Below are positions 6,493-8,882 of a DNA stretch of 8,882 nucleotides, piece after piece. The position numbers were made by a program, and so were the translations under genes. Below the pieces are notes generated by a model that had not been told where the DNA came from, searched no databases, and worked only from the letters and a program-made list of their open reading frames with translations. Source of the stretch: Chloroflexota bacterium (GTDB lineage Bacteria; Chloroflexota; Limnocylindria; Limnocylindrales; CSP1-4); contig JAJYXX010000207.1 of assembly GCA_021801545.1 (NCBI GenBank), positions 1 through 8,882 of the forward strand. The letters run 5' to 3'. Each line of letters begins with the position of its first letter. Position 1 is the first letter of the stretch.

Positions 6493-6810
6493 ATGGTGCG
6501 CGGCGTCGACGAGGAACTCAGCGTGCTGACGGTCTGCGGCGTGGGGATGGGCTCCAGTCTCATCCTGAAGATGACCGCAGAGGCGGCCCTCAAGGAGCTG
6601 GGGGTCAAGGCACGGGTCGAGCATTCCGACCTCGCGTCGATGCGAGGGTTGAAGCCGGACGTGATTCTGGCCCAACCCCTCCACGCGAGCGAGGTTCGGG
6701 GCGCCGCGCCCATCGTCATCGAGGTCACGAACTTCCTGGACAAGGACGGGCTGAAGGTCGCCCTCCGCGAGCAACTCGAGGAGGCAGGCTGGATCCCCAC
6801 CCGGCCGTGA
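6493..6810 (+). CDS. PTS IIB component, ascorbate/lactose-type (UlaB/SgaB-like)
   Basis: This 105-residue cytosolic phosphocarrier has the P-loop-like motif VLTVCGVGMGSSLILKM. C15 is the expected phosphorylated cysteine that receives phosphate from IIA and passes it to the incoming sugar. The pattern CGxGxGSS is typical of UlaB/SgaB. The later stretch DLASMRGLKPDVILAQ and EVTNFLDKDGLKVALREQL fits the small Rossmann-like IIB fold, and the length is normal. AAGGAG at 6485-6490 is only 2 nt from ATG 6493, so GTG 6496, one codon later, is an equally good start. The stop overlaps the next gene's GTG as GTGA, indicating translational coupling. Confidence 0.9.
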   Translation: MVRGVDEELSVLTVCGVGMGSSLILKMTAEAALKELGVKARVEHSDLASMRGLKPDVILAQPLHASEVRGAAPIVIEVTNFLDKDGLKVALREQLEEAGWIPTRP

Positions 6811-7553
6811 GCGGGCCAGCGGTACGTCACCCGCTCCTCGGCCGCGTCATCGAACTCCTGGAGCGCCTCGAGGACGCCAATCATGGTGCCCTCGACGCGG
6901 CTGCCGACCTGGTCCTCGCGACCCTGAAGGACGGTGGCGTGGTCCACGTCGGCGGCTCCGGCCACTCGACCCTCTTCGCGCTCGAGGCCTTCTACCGGGC
7001 CGGAGGACTGGCTTGCATCAATCCGATCTGGCATCCGGCGCTCCTGCCGCTCTCGGGAGGACAGATCAGCACGCTCGCCGAGCGGACGAACGGGCTGGGT
7101 GCCGCCCTCGTGCGCCGGGCGGGCATTCGCGACGGCGAGGTCATGGTCGTCTTCTCGCAGTCCGGGGTCAACCCAGTGCCGGTCGAGCTGGCCGAGGCCG
7201 CTCGTGCCGCCGGGGCTTCGGTGGTCGCCGTCGTCTCGCGCGTCCACAGCGACTCGGTCGCCTCGCGTCACCGACAGGGGCGGCGGTTGGGTGACCTCGC
7301 CAACGTCGTGATCGATACCGGGGTCCCGCTCGGCGATGCCGATTACGTCGCCGCGCCCGGCGCCCCCCCGGTCGTTCCGCTCTCCACCCTGGCGGGCGTG
7401 TACGCCTGGAACGCCGTCCTGGCCCGGGTGGCCGATCGCGCTGCCGCGAGCGGCGTGTCCCTGCCGGTCTGGCGAAGCGCCAACGCGCCCGGTGGTGACG
7501 AGACCGCCGCCCGGCTCATCGAGCGCTACGCCGAACGGATCCACGCGCTCTGA
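6807..7553 (+). CDS. SIS-domain protein, UPF0309 family (sugar isomerase-like)
   Basis: This 248-residue protein has a single SIS (phosphosugar isomerase) fold. It matches the UPF0309 pattern along its length: GGVVHVGGSGHSTLFALEAF (43-62), YRAGGLACINPI (63-74), VVFSQSGVNPVPVELAE (114-130), SVASRHRQGRRLGDLANVVI (150-169), DTGVPLGDADY (170-180), and NAPGGDETAARLIERY near the end. GSGHS and SQSG are the two phosphosugar-binding loops. The family's reaction is not firmly established, as far as I know. Beside nagA and a PTS, it probably acts on an amino-sugar phosphate, perhaps as isomerase, deaminase or etherase. The start is GTG 6807, with no close ribosome site and a 4-nt overlap with IIB. nagA follows after 25 nt. 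Confidence 0.87.
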   Translation: MSGPAVRHPLLGRVIELLERLEDANHGALDAAADLVLATLKDGGVVHVGGSGHSTLFALEAFYRAGGLACINPIWHPALLPLSGGQISTLAERTNGLGAALVRRAGIRDGEVMVVFSQSGVNPVPVELAEAARAAGASVVAVVSRVHSDSVASRHRQGRRLGDLANVVIDTGVPLGDADYVAAPGAPPVVPLSTLAGVYAWNAVLARVADRAAASGVSLPVWRSANAPGGDETAARLIERYAERIHAL

Positions 7554-7578
7554 CATGGAAGGGGGAGAGGGCAAGGGC

Positions 7579-8748
7579 ATGGTCGGAGCGTCTGGGTCCG
7601 CGGTCCGAGGACGAGTCCTCACACCGGACGGGATCATCGACGACGGGTTGGTCACGGTCGCCGGGGCGCGGATCGGCGCGGTCGCGCCGGCCGCAGGTCG
7701 CGCTGCCGAGGTCGATGTCATGGCTGAAGGGCGATGGATCATCCCGGGCCTGGTGGACATCCACGTCCACGGCGGCGCCGGGAACGATGTTATGGCCGGT
7801 CCGTCAGCCATCCGTCGTGTCGCTCGGGCGCTCGCGGCGCGTGGGGTCACGTCCTTCGTCCCGACCGCGGTCAGCGCGCCGCTCGAGGCGCTGGTGGCCT
7901 TCGCGGCCGATGTCGCGGCGGCGCGCCGGGATCAGGCGGTGGATCGACGTGCGGGGGCGAGCGAGCCCGAGTCCGAGATCCTCGGCGCGAACCTGGAGGG
8001 GCCCGCGCTGGATCCCGCTCACCGGGGCGCCCACGACCCGGCCGCCCTCTTGTCACCGCGCGACCTGCTCGAGGCGTGGGTGGCGACTCCGGGGCGGTGG
8101 GACGAGGTGCGCATCGTCACCGTGGCACCGGAGCGATCGGGCGGACTCGACTTCGTCCGGCTGCTCGTGGCAGCGGGCCGGGTCGCGAGCGTCGGGCACA
8201 CCGGGGCGACGTACTCGGAGGCATGGGCCGCGTACGAGGCCGGCGCGCGCTCGACCACTCACCTGTTCAACGCCATGACCGGCCTGTCCCACCGCGGTCC
8301 GGGGGCGGCCCTCGCGGCGCTGCTCCACCCGACCGTGGCGGTCGAGCTGATCGCCGACGGGATCCATGTCGATCCTGCTGTCTGGCCTCTCGTCTGGCGG
8401 ATGGTCGGCCGCCGGCTCATCCTCGTGTCCGACGCGATCCCGGCCGCCGGCGCCGGCGGTGGCGACTACGTGCTGGGCGGCCTTCGGGTCCTCCTGCGTG
8501 ACGGGCGCGCGACGCTCGAGGACGGGACGATCGTGGGCAGCGCGATGAGCCTCGACCACGGCCTGGCCAGCGTCATCGCCGCCGGTCTGCCGTTGTCCGA
8601 GGCGAGTGCCGCGGCCAGCGTCGCCCCGGCGCGGCTGCTGGGTCTGGATCGGAAGGGGCGGATCGCCCTCGGAGCCGACGCCGACCTGCTGGTCGTCTCC
8701 CCGGAGGGTCGGATCGAGCGGGTGATGATCGCCGGTCGCTGGCTCTAG
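7579..8748 (+). CDS. nagA: N-acetylglucosamine-6-phosphate deacetylase
   Basis: NagA removes the acetyl group from GlcNAc-6-P to give glucosamine-6-P and acetate in the cytosol, the first step after PTS uptake of GlcNAc. This 389-residue amidohydrolase matches the usual length (E. coli 382). Visible metal and active-site motifs are DIHVHGG (H62, H64), NLEGPALDPAHRGAH (E140), SVGHTGATYSEA (H207), STTHLFNAMTGLSHRGPG (H228), ADGIHVDP (H263) and the catalytic aspartate D285 in LVSDAIPAAG, all present and in order. The C-terminal GADADLLVV strand completes the small beta domain. ATG 7579 is preferred because the purine-rich GGGGGAGAGG (7561-7570) lies about 8 nt upstream; ATG 7555, right after the SIS gene stop, is the alternative. 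It is the last gene of the operon. Confidence 0.93.
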   Translation: MVGASGSAVRGRVLTPDGIIDDGLVTVAGARIGAVAPAAGRAAEVDVMAEGRWIIPGLVDIHVHGGAGNDVMAGPSAIRRVARALAARGVTSFVPTAVSAPLEALVAFAADVAAARRDQAVDRRAGASEPESEILGANLEGPALDPAHRGAHDPAALLSPRDLLEAWVATPGRWDEVRIVTVAPERSGGLDFVRLLVAAGRVASVGHTGATYSEAWAAYEAGARSTTHLFNAMTGLSHRGPGAALAALLHPTVAVELIADGIHVDPAVWPLVWRMVGRRLILVSDAIPAAGAGGGDYVLGGLRVLLRDGRATLEDGTIVGSAMSLDHGLASVIAAGLPLSEASAAASVAPARLLGLDRKGRIALGADADLLVVSPEGRIERVMIAGRWL

Positions 8749-8882
8749 ACCCGGGCGAACAGCTCGTCGACCGCCGCGGCGAAGACCTCGGTGTGCCGGT
8801 CGACGTCCGCCTCGGTCGTGACCGGCGACATGAGCGCCATGTTGTGAAACGGCGTCATCAGGATCCGCCGGTTCATCGCGTA
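8745..8882 (-). CDS. Class III aminotransferase (glutamate-1-semialdehyde aminomutase-like), C-terminal end
   Basis: This gene runs off the right edge, and only the last 45 residues are seen, read leftward from 8882 to a TAG at 8747-8745. RRILMTPFHNMALMSPVTTE, then ADVDRHTEVFAAAVDELFARV, matches the C-terminus of PLP-dependent class III aminotransferases of the glutamate-1-semialdehyde aminomutase-like group, where 'PFHNMALMSPxTTxADVDRHT' precedes the final helix. The PLP lysine is outside the window. The gene converges on nagA with overlapping stop codons, so it is not part of that operon. The exact substrate is unknown. Confidence 0.75.
   Translation of the reverse strand, partial: YAMNRRILMTPFHNMALMSPVTTEADVDRHTEVFAAAVDELFARV

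Noticed and set aside
4930..6774. - strand open frame of 614 codons opposite the PTS genes
   Set aside because: The translation is an Asp/Arg/Glu/His-rich shadow of membrane-protein codons, with no recognisable motif, opposite clearly conserved IIC and IIB.
6114..7850. - strand open frame of 578 codons opposite IIB, SIS and nagA
   Set aside because: It is antisense to three well-supported genes and has no domain-like pattern.

Overview
This 8.9 kb window is a GC-rich, densely packed bacterial chromosome segment. Several gene pairs overlap at ATGA or GTGA junctions. The base composition and protein flavour resemble Chloroflexota or Actinobacteria, but no marker gene here fixes the phylum, so this is an inference. 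No tRNA, rRNA, CRISPR array or transposase was seen.

Left half (1-3667, all + strand): an amino-acid or guanidino-compound catabolic cluster. In order it holds the 3' end of a class V aminotransferase (cysteine-desulfurase-like, VC1184 type), an FAD-dependent DAO-family oxidoreductase, a DDAH/arginine-deiminase-family amidinohydrolase overlapping it by 4 nt, and an M20 (ArgE/DapE-type) metallopeptidase. The M20 gene is broken by two frameshifts that cancel each other, so it reads as a recent pseudogene or two assembly errors.

Middle (3680-4253): on the - strand lies a short ORF carrying only the N-terminal part of PTS enzyme I fused in frame to an unrecognised tail. A divergent control region separates it from a GntR/HutC-type regulator on the + strand. 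This region holds a plausible promoter, two inverted-repeat operator candidates and an 11-bp direct repeat.

Right half (4254-8748, + strand): an amino-sugar uptake and catabolism operon. It encodes the GntR regulator with a UTRA domain, a PTS IIC of the ascorbate (UlaA/SgaT) family, its IIB partner, a UPF0309-type SIS-domain protein, and N-acetylglucosamine-6-phosphate deacetylase (NagA). The joint presence of NagA and a SIS protein suggests that the UlaA-family permease imports an N-acetylated amino sugar rather than ascorbate. The window shows no IIA, no HPr, no full enzyme I and no nagB.

Right edge (8745-8882, - strand): the C-terminus of a class III aminotransferase, converging on nagA with overlapping stop codons.

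The points most worth a second look are the re-purposed UlaA-type PTS, the enzyme I remnant or chimera, the doubly frameshifted M20 gene, and the probably leaderless, self-regulated GntR promoter.
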